From Histidinibacterium aquaticum (GTDB taxonomy: Bacteria; Pseudomonadota; Alphaproteobacteria; Rhodobacterales; Rhodobacteraceae), in assembly GCF_008710275.1 (NCBI RefSeq), contig NZ_VYQE01000004.1, positions 479,863 to 543,862 on the forward strand: a stretch of DNA of 64,000 bases, written 5' to 3'. The position numbers were made by a program, and so were the translations under genes. The number at the start of each line of letters is the position of its first letter. Position 1 is the first letter of the stretch. Under the pieces are notes generated by a model. It was not told the origin of the DNA and made no database searches. It saw nothing but the letters and a program-made list of their open reading frames with translations. This document shows positions 1 to 9,361 of the stretch, piece after piece.

Positions 1-208
1 GGTCGCGGAAGCGCTCGATCCAGATCCCCATCAGGTAGGTGATGACCGAGCCCAGGGTGTTGCCGACGCTCGCGACGAGGACCAGCAGCCAGACGGGATA
101 GTCGCCGCCGAGCTGCATGGCGGTGAAGACGACCTCGGACTGGAAAGGCAGGATCGTGGCGGCGCCGAGGGCGGCGAGAAAGAGGGTGACGAGCGCGGCG
201 GCGGTCAT
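1..208 (-). CDS. YqaA/VTT-family membrane protein, N-terminal part (truncated by window edge)
   Basis: The reverse strand reads an ATG at 208 into a hydrophobic protein starting MTAAALVTLFLAALGAATIL, with a second hydrophobic stretch (VWLLVLVASVGNTLGSVITY) and then the basic IERFRD. This matches the start of YqaA-type (SNARE-associated/VTT) inner-membrane proteins, whose function is not settled. Only about 69 residues lie inside the window. It starts 18 bases after the stop of the NYN-domain gene on the same strand, so the two are probably cotranscribed. Confidence 0.75.
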   Translation of the reverse strand, partial: MTAAALVTLFLAALGAATILPFQSEVVFTAMQLGGDYPVWLLVLVASVGNTLGSVITYLMGIWIERFRD

Positions 209-225
209 CGGGCGCCGTCGCCGGC

Positions 226-804
226 TCAGTCGCCGGCGTACTGTTCCTCGTCGGCCGCGCGGTCGCCTCGGGGCTCGCGCGGCGGCCGGCCGACCGTTTC
301 GCGCAGCTCGTCGAGCTCGATGAAATTGTCGGCCTGGCGGCGCAGCTCGTCGGCGATCATCGGCGGCTGGCTGCGGATCGTCGAGCAGACCGAGACGCGC
401 ACGCCGCGGCGCTGGAGCGCTTCGACCAGCGGGCGGAAGTCGCCGTCGCCGGAAAAGAGCACGATATGGTCGACGTGGCGGGCGGTCTCCATGGCATCGA
501 CGGTCAGCTCGATGTCCATGTTGCCCTTCACCTTCCGGCGGCCCTGGCTGTCGGTGTATTCCTTGGCTGGCTTGGTCACCATGGTGAAGCCGTTGTAATG
601 CAGCCAGTCGACGAGAGGGCGAATCGGCGAATATTCGTCGTTCTCCAGGAGCGCGGTGTAGTAGAAGGCGCGGAGGAGCTTGCCGCGGCGCATGAATTCC
701 TGACGCAGCAGCTTGTAGTCGATGTCGAATCCCAAGGCCTTGGCGGCCGCGTAGAGGTTCGAGCCGTCGATGAAGAGCGCCAGGCGCTCATCCCGGTAGA
801 ACAT
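226..804 (-). CDS. NYN-domain (LabA/DUF88-type) putative RNase
   Basis: The 192-residue product has the PIN-like NYN fold signature. FIDGSN lies near the N-terminus, an internal acidic NMDIELTVDAM segment follows, and FSGDGDF comes later. These carry the conserved aspartates expected to bind metal. LabA/DUF88 proteins are presumed nucleases acting on RNA; no substrate can be read here. I chose ATG 804 because AAAGGAA lies just upstream; an in-frame start at 888 would add 28 residues not typical of the family. The C-terminus is a charged tail. It is divergent from folK and followed by the YqaA-like gene. Confidence 0.85.
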   Translation of the reverse strand: MFYRDERLALFIDGSNLYAAAKALGFDIDYKLLRQEFMRRGKLLRAFYYTALLENDEYSPIRPLVDWLHYNGFTMVTKPAKEYTDSQGRRKVKGNMDIELTVDAMETARHVDHIVLFSGDGDFRPLVEALQRRGVRVSVCSTIRSQPPMIADELRRQADNFIELDELRETVGRPPREPRGDRAADEEQYAGD

Positions 805-1064
805 CGAAATTCCTTTCTCGACACTGTCCCGATCCGACTGGTGCGACGGCAGAGGAACAGCGAAGTGACTGGCATGGTAAATGGTCAAAAGACATAATCA
901 AGGCGTCCTTCTGGACGCGAGGCGGCTGGCGGTGGCGCGGGCGTCGGCTCCTTCAACCGACTTGCGGCCTTTAAAAAAGGGTCGCGACGCTGTCACACTG
1001 GCCACACAGACCGTCGTCCGCCGTGGTATCTGCCCCGGCGGAATAGGAAAAGGACTGCCGTCAC

Positions 1065-1637
1065 GTGAGCGATGATGTGCCGCGCTTTCGCGCCCTGGTT
1101 GCGCTGGGGGCCAATTCCGGCGGACCCGGAGAGCCGGAACGGGTCGTTCGGGCGGCTATGGAATCGATTTCCGAGCTACTGGACGCCGAGGTGGAGGCCT
1201 CGGCGCTCTATGCCTCGCCCGCCTTTCCGGTGGGGTCTGGGCCGGACTTCGTGAACGCGGCCTGTCTATGTCGGACGACATTGCCGCCCGAGGCCGTTCT
1301 CGCGGCGCTCCACGAGGCGGAGGCCGAAGCGGGGCGGGTGCGTGATGTCCGCTGGGGGCCGCGGACGCTCGACCTGGACCTGATCGCCTGGGAGGACCGG
1401 GTCCTGCCCGATCCCGAGGGGCAGCGCCGCTGGCGCGAGCTCGGCCTCGACCGGCAGATGCGCGAGGCGCCGGGGGAACTGATCCTGCCGCACCCGAGGA
1501 TGCAGGACCGGGCCTTCGTGCTCGTGCCGCTCGCCGAGGTGGCGCCGGAGTGGCGGCACCCGCTGCTCGGCCGGACGGTGCGGGAGATGCGGGACGCCCT
1601 GCCCGAAGAGGCCCTGCGGGAGGTGACGCCGCTCTAG
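1065..1637 (+). CDS. folK: 2-amino-4-hydroxy-6-hydroxymethyldihydropteridine pyrophosphokinase
   Basis: HPPK transfers pyrophosphate from ATP to hydroxymethyldihydropterin in folate synthesis (cytosolic). The product has 190 residues. It shows the N-terminal LVALGANSGG motif, the family signature RWGPRTLDLDLI with its metal-binding aspartates, and the C-terminal LPHPRMQDRAFVLVPLAEVAP. The start is GTG 1065, preceded by AGGAAAAGGAC. It is slightly longer than E. coli FolK because of an insert around residues 115-135. It lies upstream of rpoZ and rel, a common alphaproteobacterial order. Confidence 0.96.
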   Translation: MSDDVPRFRALVALGANSGGPGEPERVVRAAMESISELLDAEVEASALYASPAFPVGSGPDFVNAACLCRTTLPPEAVLAALHEAEAEAGRVRDVRWGPRTLDLDLIAWEDRVLPDPEGQRRWRELGLDRQMREAPGELILPHPRMQDRAFVLVPLAEVAPEWRHPLLGRTVREMRDALPEEALREVTPL

Positions 1638-1661
1638 GCCGCGGAACAGAGTGGAATCGAC

Positions 1662-1689
1662 TTGTCAATCCCTTTTGGCTGCGTTAGGA
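1662..1689 (+). promoter_or_regulatory. candidate sigma70-type promoter of rpoZ-rel
   Basis: TTGTCA (1662-1667) and TTAGGA (1684-1689) are separated by 16 bases, in the short gap between folK and rpoZ and about 40 bases before the rpoZ ATG. The -10 match is weak, so this is only a candidate. Confidence 0.3.
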
Positions 1690-1729
1690 GGCGGGTTCCG
1701 GCTCCCCCCAAGAGATTCCTGGAGGCTTC

Positions 1730-2089
1730 ATGGCCCGCGTTACCGTCGAAGATTGCGTTGACAAGGTTCCGAACCGTTTCGAGCTCGTGATGCTCGCCGC
1801 CCATCGTGCGCGCGAGATCAGCTCCGGTGCTCCGCTGACCGTCGACCGCGATAACGACAAGAACCCCGTCGTGGCGCTCCGCGAGATCGCCGAAGAGACG
1901 CAGCAGGCCGACGGTCTGCGCGAGCGGATGATCGAGGCGCAGCAGACCCAGATCGAGGTCGACGAGCCCGAGGACGACGCGATGGCGCTGCTCATGGGCC
2001 AGTCAGAGCCCACGGACGCGCCGGAAGAGGACGACATGTCCGAAGAGAAACTGCTGCGCGCGCTGATGGAGGCGCAGGGGCAGCGCTAG
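1730..2089 (+). CDS. rpoZ: RNA polymerase omega subunit
   Basis: The 119-residue product begins [20 protein letters not shown] and continues [12 protein letters not shown], the conserved omega core that clamps the beta-prime subunit. The C-terminal 50 residues are acidic ([22 protein letters not shown]), which is the long tail usual in alphaproteobacteria. It is followed after 19 bases by rel, the same coupling seen in many proteobacteria between omega and the (p)ppGpp enzyme. Omega is part of a ppGpp-binding site on RNAP in E. coli, which makes the linkage functionally sensible. Confidence 0.97.
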   Translation: MARVTVEDCVDKVPNRFELVMLAAHRAREISSGAPLTVDRDNDKNPVVALREIAEETQQADGLRERMIEAQQTQIEVDEPEDDAMALLMGQSEPTDAPEEDDMSEEKLLRALMEAQGQR

Positions 2090-2108
2090 GGCCGGAAGGC
2101 ACGACGCC

Positions 2109-4259
2109 ATGCTGGAAAAGACCGGGCTCACGCGAGGCTGCGCCGCGCTGATCGACCTGGTCCGGTCCTACAATCCGCATAGCGACGGCGATCTGATCGC
2201 CCGTGCCTACGCCTTCGGCGAGGACATGCACGAGGGCCAGTTCAGGCGCTCGGGCGAGCCGTATTTCACACATCCCGTCGCGGTGGCCGTCATCCTCGCA
2301 GAGATGCAGATGGATGACGCCACCATCGTCACGGCCCTCCTGCACGACACGATCGAGGACACGAAGGCGAGCTTCCAGAAGGTGGCGGAGCTCTTCGGGC
2401 GCGAGATCGCCGATCTCGTGGACGGGGTCACCAAGCTGACGAACCTGCAGCTCTCCTCGACCGAGACGAAGCAGGCCGAGAACTTCCGCAAGCTCTTCAT
2501 GGCGACCTCGCGGGACCTTCGGGTCACGCTGGTGAAGCTCGCCGACCGGCTGCACAACATGCGCACGATCCGGTCGATGCAGCCCGAGAAGCAGGCCCAG
2601 AAGGCGCGGGAGACCATGGACATCTATGCGCCGCTGGCCGGCCGGATGGGTATGCAGTGGATGCGCGAGGAACTGGAGGACCTGGCCTTCCGCGTCCTCA
2701 ACCCCGCGGGCCGGGAATCGATCATCCGGCGCTTCGTCACGCTCCAGAAGGAGACCGGCGACGTGGTCGAGAAGATCACCGCCGACATGAAGCTGGAGAT
2801 GCAGAAGGCCGGCATCACCGCCGAGGTCTACGGCCGTGCCAAGAAGCCCTACTCGATCTGGCGCAAGATGCAGGCCAAGGAGCAGGGCTTCTCCCGGCTG
2901 TCGGACATCTACGGATTCCGGATCATCACCGACAGCGAAGAGGACTGCTACAAGGTCCTCGGCGCGATCCACCGGCGCTGGCGGGCGGTGCCGGGGCGGT
3001 TCAAGGACTACATCAGCCAGCCGAAGTCGAACGGCTACCGGTCGATCCACACCACGGTTTCTGGCCGTGACGGTAAGCGGGTGGAGGTGCAGATCCGCAC
3101 CCGCCAGATGCACGAGGTCGCGGAGACCGGCGTCGCGGCGCACTGGTCCTACCGGGACGGCGAGCGGGTGGAGAACCCCTTTGCCGTCGACCCGGCGCGT
3201 TGGATCACCACCATCACCCAGCAGATCGACGAGGGGCACGGCCACGACGAGTTCCTCGATATGGTCAAGCTGGAGATGTACACCGACCAGGTGTTCTGCT
3301 TCACGCCCAAGGGGGACGTGGTGAAGCTGCCGCGCGGGGCGACGCCGATCGATTTCGCCTATGCCATCCACACCCGCATCGGACATGCGACGGTCGGCGC
3401 CAAGGTCGACGGGCTGCGCGTGCCCCTCTGGACCCGGCTGAAGAACGGCCAGTCGGTCGAGGTCATCACCGCCGAGGGCCAGTCACCGCAGGCCACCTGG
3501 GTGGATATCGCCGTCACCGGGCGGGCCAAGACCGCGATCCGCCGCAGCCTGCGCGAAGAGGACCGCGAGCGGTTCATCAAGCTGGGCGCCGAGCTCGCCC
3601 GGGTCGCTTTCGAGAACGTCGGCAAGAAGTCGACCGACAAGGCCCTGCGCACGGCCGCCAAGGCGCTGGCGATCGACAGCGTGGACGACCTGCTGGAGGG
3701 GCTCGGCTCGGCCGAGATCACCTCTCGCGAGGTCGTGGGCGCGCTCTACCCGGACCTGGCCCAGAAGGGCCGAGTCGAGGAGGTCGAGGAGGGCCGTGCG
3801 GTCGTCGGGCTCGAGCCGGGACGCCACTACATCCGCGCACGGTGCTGCCAGCCCGTGCCCGGAGAGCGGATCGTCGGCATCACGTCGCGCGGCAAGGGCG
3901 TGGTCGTCCATGCCATCGATTGCGAGGTGCTGGCGAAATACGAGGACGAGCTTGATCGCTGGGTCGACCTACACTGGCAGGAGGGCACGCACCCGCCGAC
4001 CAACACTGTCACGCTCGATCTGGCGATCACGAACGATGCCGGCGTCCTGGGGCGGATTTGCACGTTGATCGGGGAGCAGTCCGCCAATATCTCCAACCTG
4101 GAGTTCATCGACCGGAAACCCGACTACTACAGGCTCCTGGTCGATGCGGATTTGCGGGACGCCGAGCACCTGCACCGGGTGATGACTGCGCTCGAGGCCG
4201 ACAGCAATGTCGCCTTCATCGAGCGTCACCGCGACCCGAAGCAGGCCGAGGCGATCTAG
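2109..4259 (+). CDS. rel: bifunctional (p)ppGpp synthetase/hydrolase (RelA/SpoT family)
   Basis: The 716-residue long RSH protein makes and degrades (p)ppGpp, the stringent-response alarmone. An N-terminal HD hydrolase domain carries THPVAV and LLHDTIEDT (about residues 50-90). The synthetase domain (about 240-350) has RFKDYISQPKSNGYRSIHT. A TGS domain (FCFTPKGDVVKLPRGATPID) starts near residue 395. A Cys-containing zinc-finger-type region (RARCCQPVPGERIVG) and a C-terminal ACT domain (from about 633) follow. Both catalytic domains look intact, as expected for the single RSH enzyme of most alphaproteobacteria. Confidence 0.96.
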   Translation: MLEKTGLTRGCAALIDLVRSYNPHSDGDLIARAYAFGEDMHEGQFRRSGEPYFTHPVAVAVILAEMQMDDATIVTALLHDTIEDTKASFQKVAELFGREIADLVDGVTKLTNLQLSSTETKQAENFRKLFMATSRDLRVTLVKLADRLHNMRTIRSMQPEKQAQKARETMDIYAPLAGRMGMQWMREELEDLAFRVLNPAGRESIIRRFVTLQKETGDVVEKITADMKLEMQKAGITAEVYGRAKKPYSIWRKMQAKEQGFSRLSDIYGFRIITDSEEDCYKVLGAIHRRWRAVPGRFKDYISQPKSNGYRSIHTTVSGRDGKRVEVQIRTRQMHEVAETGVAAHWSYRDGERVENPFAVDPARWITTITQQIDEGHGHDEFLDMVKLEMYTDQVFCFTPKGDVVKLPRGATPIDFAYAIHTRIGHATVGAKVDGLRVPLWTRLKNGQSVEVITAEGQSPQATWVDIAVTGRAKTAIRRSLREEDRERFIKLGAELARVAFENVGKKSTDKALRTAAKALAIDSVDDLLEGLGSAEITSREVVGALYPDLAQKGRVEEVEEGRAVVGLEPGRHYIRARCCQPVPGERIVGITSRGKGVVVHAIDCEVLAKYEDELDRWVDLHWQEGTHPPTNTVTLDLAITNDAGVLGRICTLIGEQSANISNLEFIDRKPDYYRLLVDADLRDAEHLHRVMTALEADSNVAFIERHRDPKQAEAI

Positions 4260-4284
4260 GCGCGCGGACGAGCGGGGTCGAAGG

Positions 4285-4911
4285 GTGGTATTCAAGCGCC
4301 GGGAAAGGCGGCCGGTCTGGAAAGTCGTGCTCCGCTCCCTCTGGCCCAAGGGCGGCTGGGGCCGGGCGGCGCAGTACGTCAAGCACCGGCTGAACCGCCT
4401 TCCCGACACGCCAGAGAAGATCTGCCGCGGCATCTGGGCCGGGGTCTTCGTGACGTGGTCGCCCTTCTACGGTCTGCACTTCCTGATGTCGGCCTTCCTG
4501 GCCTACGTTCTCCGGGGCAACATGATCGCCGCGCTGCTGGCGACCTTCTTCGGCAATCCGCTGACCTACGTCCCCATCGGGATCGTCTCGCTGAACACCG
4601 GCTACTTCCTGCTCGGCACCCGGCCGGAGCAGGGCTTCGACGAGAACATCTTCCAGAAGTTCGGCGGCGCGTCAGAGGATCTCTGGCACAATTTCATGGC
4701 GATCTTCACGCACGAGACCGCAGAATGGGCGCGGCTGGGGCGGTTCTGGGAAGAGGTCTTCTGGCCCTACACGGTCGGGGGGATCGTGCCCGGTCTCATC
4801 GCCGCGAGCCTGATCTACTACCTCGCCCTGCCAGTGGTTCGCGCCTACCAGAACCGCCGCAAGAAGATGCTGCGGGCGAAGCTCGACAAGCTGCGCGCGC
4901 CGGGCGGCTGA
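4285..4911 (+). CDS. DUF2062 inner-membrane protein
   Basis: The 208-residue protein contains the DUF2062 hallmark: [20 protein letters not shown], then [12 protein letters not shown], with about three to four membrane segments and a final hydrophobic helix before a basic C-terminus. The role is unknown. I chose GTG 4285, giving [13 protein letters not shown], because the sequence further upstream overlaps rel and is not conserved in character. The stop of rel lies 25 bases upstream, and pdxJ follows after 58 bases, so cotranscription is likely. Confidence 0.88.
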   Translation: MVFKRRERRPVWKVVLRSLWPKGGWGRAAQYVKHRLNRLPDTPEKICRGIWAGVFVTWSPFYGLHFLMSAFLAYVLRGNMIAALLATFFGNPLTYVPIGIVSLNTGYFLLGTRPEQGFDENIFQKFGGASEDLWHNFMAIFTHETAEWARLGRFWEEVFWPYTVGGIVPGLIAASLIYYLALPVVRAYQNRRKKMLRAKLDKLRAPGG

Positions 4912-4969
4912 GGCGATTGCATTCGCGGGGCGGGAGGATATCGTCCCGCCGCAGCAGCGGGAGAGCGGT

Positions 4970-5707
4970 ATGGAGAGCCTCAGACTTGGCGTGAACATCG
5001 ATCACGTCGCCACGGTACGCAACGCGCGCGGGTCGGCCTATCCGGATCCCGTCCGCGCGGCGAAGCTGGCCGAGGAGGCTGGGGCTGACGGAATCACGGC
5101 CCACCTGCGGGAAGACCGCAGGCATATCTCCGACGATGACATCGAGCGGCTCTCGGCCGAGCTGACCCTGCCGCTCAATTTCGAGATGGCCGCGACCGAG
5201 GAGATGCAGGCCATCGCCCTGCGGCATCGGCCCCACGCGGTGTGCATCGTGCCGGAAAAGCGCGAGGAGCGGACAACCGAGGGCGGGCTCGAGGTCGCAC
5301 GGGACGAGAACCGGCTCGCGCATTTCATCGCGCCCCTCGCGGAGGCGGGCTCCCGGGTGTCGATCTTCATCGCCGCCGACCGGCCCCAGATCGAGGCAGC
5401 CGCCCGGATCGGGGCGGCTGTGGTCGAGCTGCATACCGGCGCCTATTGCGACCTGCATGCCGAGGGCCGGTTCGACGAGCGGGACGCCGAGCTGGAGCGG
5501 CTGCGGGAGATGGCGCAATTCGCTCATTCCCTCGGGCTGGAGGTCCACGCGGGCCACGGGCTGACCTACGACACGGTCGGGCCCATCGCGGCACTGCCCG
5601 AGGTGCGCGAACTCAACATCGGTCATTTCCTGATCGGCGAGGCGATCTTCCTGGGCCTCGGCCCGGCCATCGCCGAGATGCGGCGGCTCATGGAGGCGGC
5701 CCGATGA
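4970..5707 (+). CDS. pdxJ: pyridoxine 5'-phosphate synthase
   Basis: PdxJ condenses 3-amino-2-oxopropyl phosphate with 1-deoxyxylulose 5-phosphate to make pyridoxine 5'-phosphate (DXP-dependent vitamin B6 route). The 245-residue TIM-barrel has [16 protein letters not shown] at the N-terminus, [45 protein letters not shown] and [12 protein letters not shown], all standard family motifs. Its stop codon overlaps the ATG of the next gene (ATGA). Confidence 0.97.
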   Translation: MESLRLGVNIDHVATVRNARGSAYPDPVRAAKLAEEAGADGITAHLREDRRHISDDDIERLSAELTLPLNFEMAATEEMQAIALRHRPHAVCIVPEKREERTTEGGLEVARDENRLAHFIAPLAEAGSRVSIFIAADRPQIEAAARIGAAVVELHTGAYCDLHAEGRFDERDAELERLREMAQFAHSLGLEVHAGHGLTYDTVGPIAALPEVRELNIGHFLIGEAIFLGLGPAIAEMRRLMEAAR

Positions 5708-6135
5708 CCGGCGGCGTCAATCTCGCGCGGTACGCGGGCATCTACATCCTCGTGCTGCTCGGCGTCGTGGTCATCGACGCGCTGCTGTCCTCCTTCCTGC
5801 CATTCGCGGTGCCGGCGGGAGCTGCGGCGATCGTCCCCCCGATGATCGCAGCCCTGGCCGAGGGCGGGCGCATGACGCGCGAGACGGAGGCCCCGCTCTC
5901 CGGCTCCGCCGCCTGGCGGGCGGCCCTGCTCATGACGATCGTGGTCGTGGCGGTGAACCTGGGCTTCGTGGCACTCGTCCTGGCGACCGGCGCCGTGGCT
6001 TTCGCCACGGAGGGCAACTTGGGGGCCATGGCGGGGCTTGCTGCGCTTCTCATCGTCGCGGTGCTCGTCGTGAACCGGTTGTTCCTCGCCATGGGCGTGC
6101 GCAATGAACTGCGGCTGATCGAGCGACGGCGCTGA
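5704..6135 (+). CDS. ABZJ_00895-type small membrane protein
   Basis: A 143-residue protein with four hydrophobic segments: [49 protein letters not shown] and [18 protein letters not shown]. The layout resembles the ABZJ_00895 family of uncharacterised small membrane proteins. The ATG overlaps the pdxJ stop by four bases, so the gene is translationally coupled to pdxJ. No function can be assigned. Confidence 0.7.
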   Translation: MTGGVNLARYAGIYILVLLGVVVIDALLSSFLPFAVPAGAAAIVPPMIAALAEGGRMTRETEAPLSGSAAWRAALLMTIVVVAVNLGFVALVLATGAVAFATEGNLGAMAGLAALLIVAVLVVNRLFLAMGVRNELRLIERRR

Positions 6136-6245
6136 TCCGGCCCCCTTGCTCCGGAAGCGTCGAGCGGCTTTGTTGACGGCATGATGCGCCTTGCCCGCCC
6201 CCTGCGCCGTGCCGCATGTTCCGCCTCCCCGGAGACCCGTGCGCC

Positions 6246-6644
6246 GTGATCCTCGGCATCGGCACCGACCTCGCCAACATCGACCGGATCGAACGGACCC
6301 TCGCCCGGTTCGGCGACCGGTTCCGGAACCGCGTCTTCACCGACATCGAGCAGGCCAAGGCCGAGCGCCGGGCCGACGTCGCGGGCACCTACGCCAAGCG
6401 CTGGGCGGCGAAGGAGGCCTGCTCCAAGGCCCTCGGGACGGGACTGCGGATGGGGATCGCCTGGAAGGACATGGCGGTGAGCAACCTGCGGACCGGTCAG
6501 CCGGTCATGGAGGTGACCGGCTGGGCGGCGGATCGGCTGGCGGAGATGACGCCGTCGGGACACCGCGCCATCATCCACGTCACGTTGACGGACGATCATC
6601 CCTGGGCACAGGCCTTCGTGGTCATCGAAGCGCTGCCGGAGTGA
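6246..6644 (+). CDS. acpS: holo-[acyl-carrier-protein] synthase
   Basis: AcpS transfers 4'-phosphopantetheine from CoA to apo-ACP. The 132-residue product starts [16 protein letters not shown] with the metal-binding aspartate, and has [16 protein letters not shown] with the second catalytic acidic residue. The C-terminus [18 protein letters not shown] matches the family. I chose GTG 6246; an in-frame ATG at 6216 would add ten residues ahead of the conserved beta strand. In many alphaproteobacteria acpS directly precedes lepB; here two other genes intervene. Confidence 0.95.
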   Translation: MILGIGTDLANIDRIERTLARFGDRFRNRVFTDIEQAKAERRADVAGTYAKRWAAKEACSKALGTGLRMGIAWKDMAVSNLRTGQPVMEVTGWAADRLAEMTPSGHRAIIHVTLTDDHPWAQAFVVIEALPE

Positions 6645-6648
6645 TCCG

Positions 6649-7869
6649 GTGAGGCTGGAAGTGCTGCGCCGCAACCGCGGCTTCGGACGGCTGATCGCGG
6701 GCCAGATCCCGTCGGACGCGGCCGACTGGCTGGCCTATGTCGCGATGACGACGCTGCTGGCCTTCGAGTGGCAGGCGCCCACGGTGGCCTTCGCCTGGTT
6801 CGCCGTGGCGCTCGGCGCGCCCTACCTGACCGTCGGGCTCGTGGCCGGGGCGCTGGTGGACCGGTTGCCGCTGAAGGCGGTCCTCGTCGGGAGCAACCTC
6901 GCCCGCGCTCTCGTCTTCGCGGCGATGACGCTGGCGCAGGACTGGGTGACGCTGCTCGTACTGCTGGCGGTCGGGCAATCGGTCGACAGCTTCTTCTCCC
7001 CGGCCAAGCAGGCCGCGCTCCAGGGTCTCGTCAGGCGTGAGGACCGGATGGGGGCGAACGGGATCAGCTACGCGATCAATCAGACGAGCAAGATCGCCGC
7101 CCCGGCGGCCGGCGGCGCGCTGCTGGCGGTGCTCGAGCCGGGGGCCGTGTTCTGGGTGACGGCCGCGGTGTCGCTTCTGGCCGTGCCGCCCTTGCTGGCG
7201 TTGCCGGGGCTGGAAAGGAAGGCTCCGAAGGGCGACGCTACGCTCGGCATCGCGCGCGACGTGGCGGAGGGGCTGCGGATCGTCGGGCGGTCCGTGCCGC
7301 TGCGGCTGGCGCTGGGGCTGACGGCGGCGGGATTCTTCTCGATCTTCCTCTACGACACGCTCATCGCTCCGCTCCTGAGGGACATCGGCTTCGACGAGGT
7401 CGTGATGGGCTGGACCATGGCTGCGGTGGGCGGAGGCGGCGTGCTCGGCGCGTTGCTGATGACGCGGCTGACGGCGCAGCCCTTCCGGCTCATCGCCTTC
7501 GGGGCGATCGGGTCGGGACTACTGCTGATGGCGCCGGCGCTGGCGGAACTCACGGGGCGCGGGATCGATCTCGCGGTGCTGCTGGGTGTCTTCGTTCTCG
7601 CCGGGATCACGAGTTCCGCGATGCTCGTGCCGCCGAGGGTGGTGATCCAGAACGAAACCGACGAGAGCGCCATCGCCCGCGTCAGCTCGGTCATGGAAGC
7701 GGCGAACATGCTGGCCCTGCTGACCGCGCCCTTCGTGGGCGCATGGCTGGCCGGGGCGATATCCTCCGGCGCGGCCTTCGTCGCCGGGGCGGCGCTGAAG
7801 TTGGTTCTCGGGGTGGTCGCGCTGCGCGCGGCGATGCGCCTCGGGGGCGGCCAGACGGCGGAAGGCTGA
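6649..7869 (+). CDS. MFS transporter (MFS_3/EntS-like)
   Basis: A 406-residue protein with about twelve hydrophobic helices. The N-terminal FGRLIAGQIPSDAADWLAYV and the loop ALVDRLPLKAVLVGSNLARA resemble the MFS_3 group that includes the enterobactin exporter EntS and related drug or siderophore exporters. The substrate cannot be read. The start is GTG 6649, five bases after the acpS stop. Its position between acpS and lepB is not the usual gene order. Confidence 0.82.
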   Translation: MRLEVLRRNRGFGRLIAGQIPSDAADWLAYVAMTTLLAFEWQAPTVAFAWFAVALGAPYLTVGLVAGALVDRLPLKAVLVGSNLARALVFAAMTLAQDWVTLLVLLAVGQSVDSFFSPAKQAALQGLVRREDRMGANGISYAINQTSKIAAPAAGGALLAVLEPGAVFWVTAAVSLLAVPPLLALPGLERKAPKGDATLGIARDVAEGLRIVGRSVPLRLALGLTAAGFFSIFLYDTLIAPLLRDIGFDEVVMGWTMAAVGGGGVLGALLMTRLTAQPFRLIAFGAIGSGLLLMAPALAELTGRGIDLAVLLGVFVLAGITSSAMLVPPRVVIQNETDESAIARVSSVMEAANMLALLTAPFVGAWLAGAISSGAAFVAGAALKLVLGVVALRAAMRLGGGQTAEG

Positions 7870-7881
7870 CCGCCTTCCGCC
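7857..7881. terminator. 10-bp perfect hairpin between convergent genes
   Basis: GGCGGAAGGC (7857-7866) pairs perfectly with GCCTTCCGCC (7872-7881) around a 5-base loop. It overlaps the MFS stop codon and sits just before the 3' end of the convergent ferritin-like gene. Neither strand shows a U-tract, so it may act as a 3'-end protector or as a weak bidirectional terminator. Confidence 0.5.
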
Positions 7882-7889
7882 TGCACTCC

Positions 7890-8333
7890 TTAGTGGGAGT
7901 GCGATTCCATCCAGGCGCGGTGGCGTTCCTCGTCAGCCTGGGCCGCCTCGAAGACACGCTTCATCTCCGGGTCGGCTTCGGAGTTCGACGCGGCCTGCCG
8001 GTAGGCCTGCACCGTGTCGTCTTCGTTGGTCTTCATGGCTTTCAGCACGGACTTGTCCCCGGCGAGATTGGCCATGGCGACCTTGCCGGTGGTCAGAAGC
8101 GATTTCATGTCGCTTTCGCTGGGCACGTCGATGCCGTGGCGGGTCGCGATGGACTTCAGCTCGTCCACATGGCGGGTGTGGTCGCCGCGGAAGTCCGCGA
8201 TGGCCGATTTCGCGCCGTCGTCGTCGAGCCGCTCGAGCGTGGCGTCGTAGGCGGCGATGGCATCATATTCCAGCCGGAGCAGGTTCTGGACCAGATCGGC
8301 GGTGCCGGTTTCGTTTCCTACAGTCGTAACCAT
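7890..8333 (-). CDS. ferritin-like (DUF2383-type) protein
   Basis: A 147-residue all-helical protein starting MVTTVGNETGTADLVQNLLR. Helix motifs EYDAIAAYDATLERL, DHTRHVDELKSIATRHG, NEDDTVQAYRQA and DEERHRAWMESHSH give E and ExxH residues spaced as in ferritin-like four-helix bundles. It belongs with DUF2383/ferritin-like proteins. Metal binding or stress protection is plausible but unproven. It is convergent with the MFS gene and divergent from lepB. Confidence 0.8.
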   Translation of the reverse strand: MVTTVGNETGTADLVQNLLRLEYDAIAAYDATLERLDDDGAKSAIADFRGDHTRHVDELKSIATRHGIDVPSESDMKSLLTTGKVAMANLAGDKSVLKAMKTNEDDTVQAYRQAASNSEADPEMKRVFEAAQADEERHRAWMESHSH

Positions 8334-8496
8334 TTCAAAGTCTCCAAAAGAGGGCCGTCCCCTCCCTGCGCCAACAGGACGCGCCGGATTACGTTCCCCG
8401 GCATTTCTAGGCCGGGCGGCGGGCCGCCGGTCGGCTTGACTTGCCTCCGGCCGACCCCCATGAAGCGCCGGACCGCGAGGAAGGGACGAATACGGA

Positions 8497-9357
8497 ATGG
8501 CCGAAAACCAAGGGGTGCTTCAGGGCATCTGGGAAACCGTCAAGACCGTTGTCTATGCGCTCCTGATCGCGGGGATCTTCCGGACCCTGTTCTTCCAGCC
8601 GTTCTGGATTCCTTCGGGCTCGATGAAAGACACGCTGCTGATCGGCGACTTCCTCTTCGTCAACAAGATGGCCTACGGGTATTCCTATGCCTCCTGTCCC
8701 TCGATCCGGATTCCCGCGCTGGGGATCGATATCGGGGCCGACGATTTCTGCGGTGTCTTCCAGGGCGACCGTGACGCGCCCGACTACGCGGGCGGCGACC
8801 GGCTTTTCGGAGGCGAGCCCGACCGGGGCGATGTCGTGGTCTTCCGCCATCCCGTTACGGGGCGCGACTTCATCAAGCGGCTGATCGGGCTTCCGGGCGA
8901 CCAGATCCGGATGGAGGAAGGCCGCCTCATCATCAACGACGAGCCGGTCGGGCTTGAGCCCGACGGGCTGTTCGTCGAGGAGTTCGAGCCCCAGGGGCCC
9001 CAGGGCCTCCGCCCGCGCTGCTCCAACGGCGCCGTGGGCTTGGGCGCCGACTGCGAGAAGCGCAAGTTCGTGGAGACGCTGCCCAACGGGGTGAGCCACT
9101 CGGTCCTCGATATCGGACGCCAGAACTTCGACACCACCGGCACCTACACCGTCCCGGAAGGCTACTACTTCTTCATGGGCGACAACCGCGACAACTCGCG
9201 GGACAGCCGCGAGAGCCAGACCACCGGCGGCGTCGGCTTCGTGCCCTACGAGGATCTCGTGGGCCGCGCCGACCGCGTGATGTTCTCCTCCGCAGGCCGC
9301 TCGATGCTCTACTTCTGGACCTGGCGGGGCGACCGGTTCTTCGAGAAGATCGACTAG
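8497..9357 (+). CDS. lepB: signal peptidase I
   Basis: LepB cleaves signal peptides of Sec- and Tat-exported proteins at the periplasmic face of the inner membrane. The 286-residue product has an N-terminal membrane helix (residues 15-33), the catalytic serine in IPSGSMKDTL (Ser42), the catalytic lysine in GRDFIKRLIGLPGD (Lys127) and the box MGDNRDNSRDSR. A roughly 35-residue insert precedes the lysine region. It is followed after four bases by a paralogue that lacks both catalytic residues. Confidence 0.97.
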   Translation: MAENQGVLQGIWETVKTVVYALLIAGIFRTLFFQPFWIPSGSMKDTLLIGDFLFVNKMAYGYSYASCPSIRIPALGIDIGADDFCGVFQGDRDAPDYAGGDRLFGGEPDRGDVVVFRHPVTGRDFIKRLIGLPGDQIRMEEGRLIINDEPVGLEPDGLFVEEFEPQGPQGLRPRCSNGAVGLGADCEKRKFVETLPNGVSHSVLDIGRQNFDTTGTYTVPEGYYFFMGDNRDNSRDSRESQTTGGVGFVPYEDLVGRADRVMFSSAGRSMLYFWTWRGDRFFEKID

Positions 9358-9361
9358 GCCG

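Noticed and set aside
1992..3386. Antisense reading frame opposite rel
   Set aside because: The low-complexity translation has no recognisable domain; rel is intact on the other strand.
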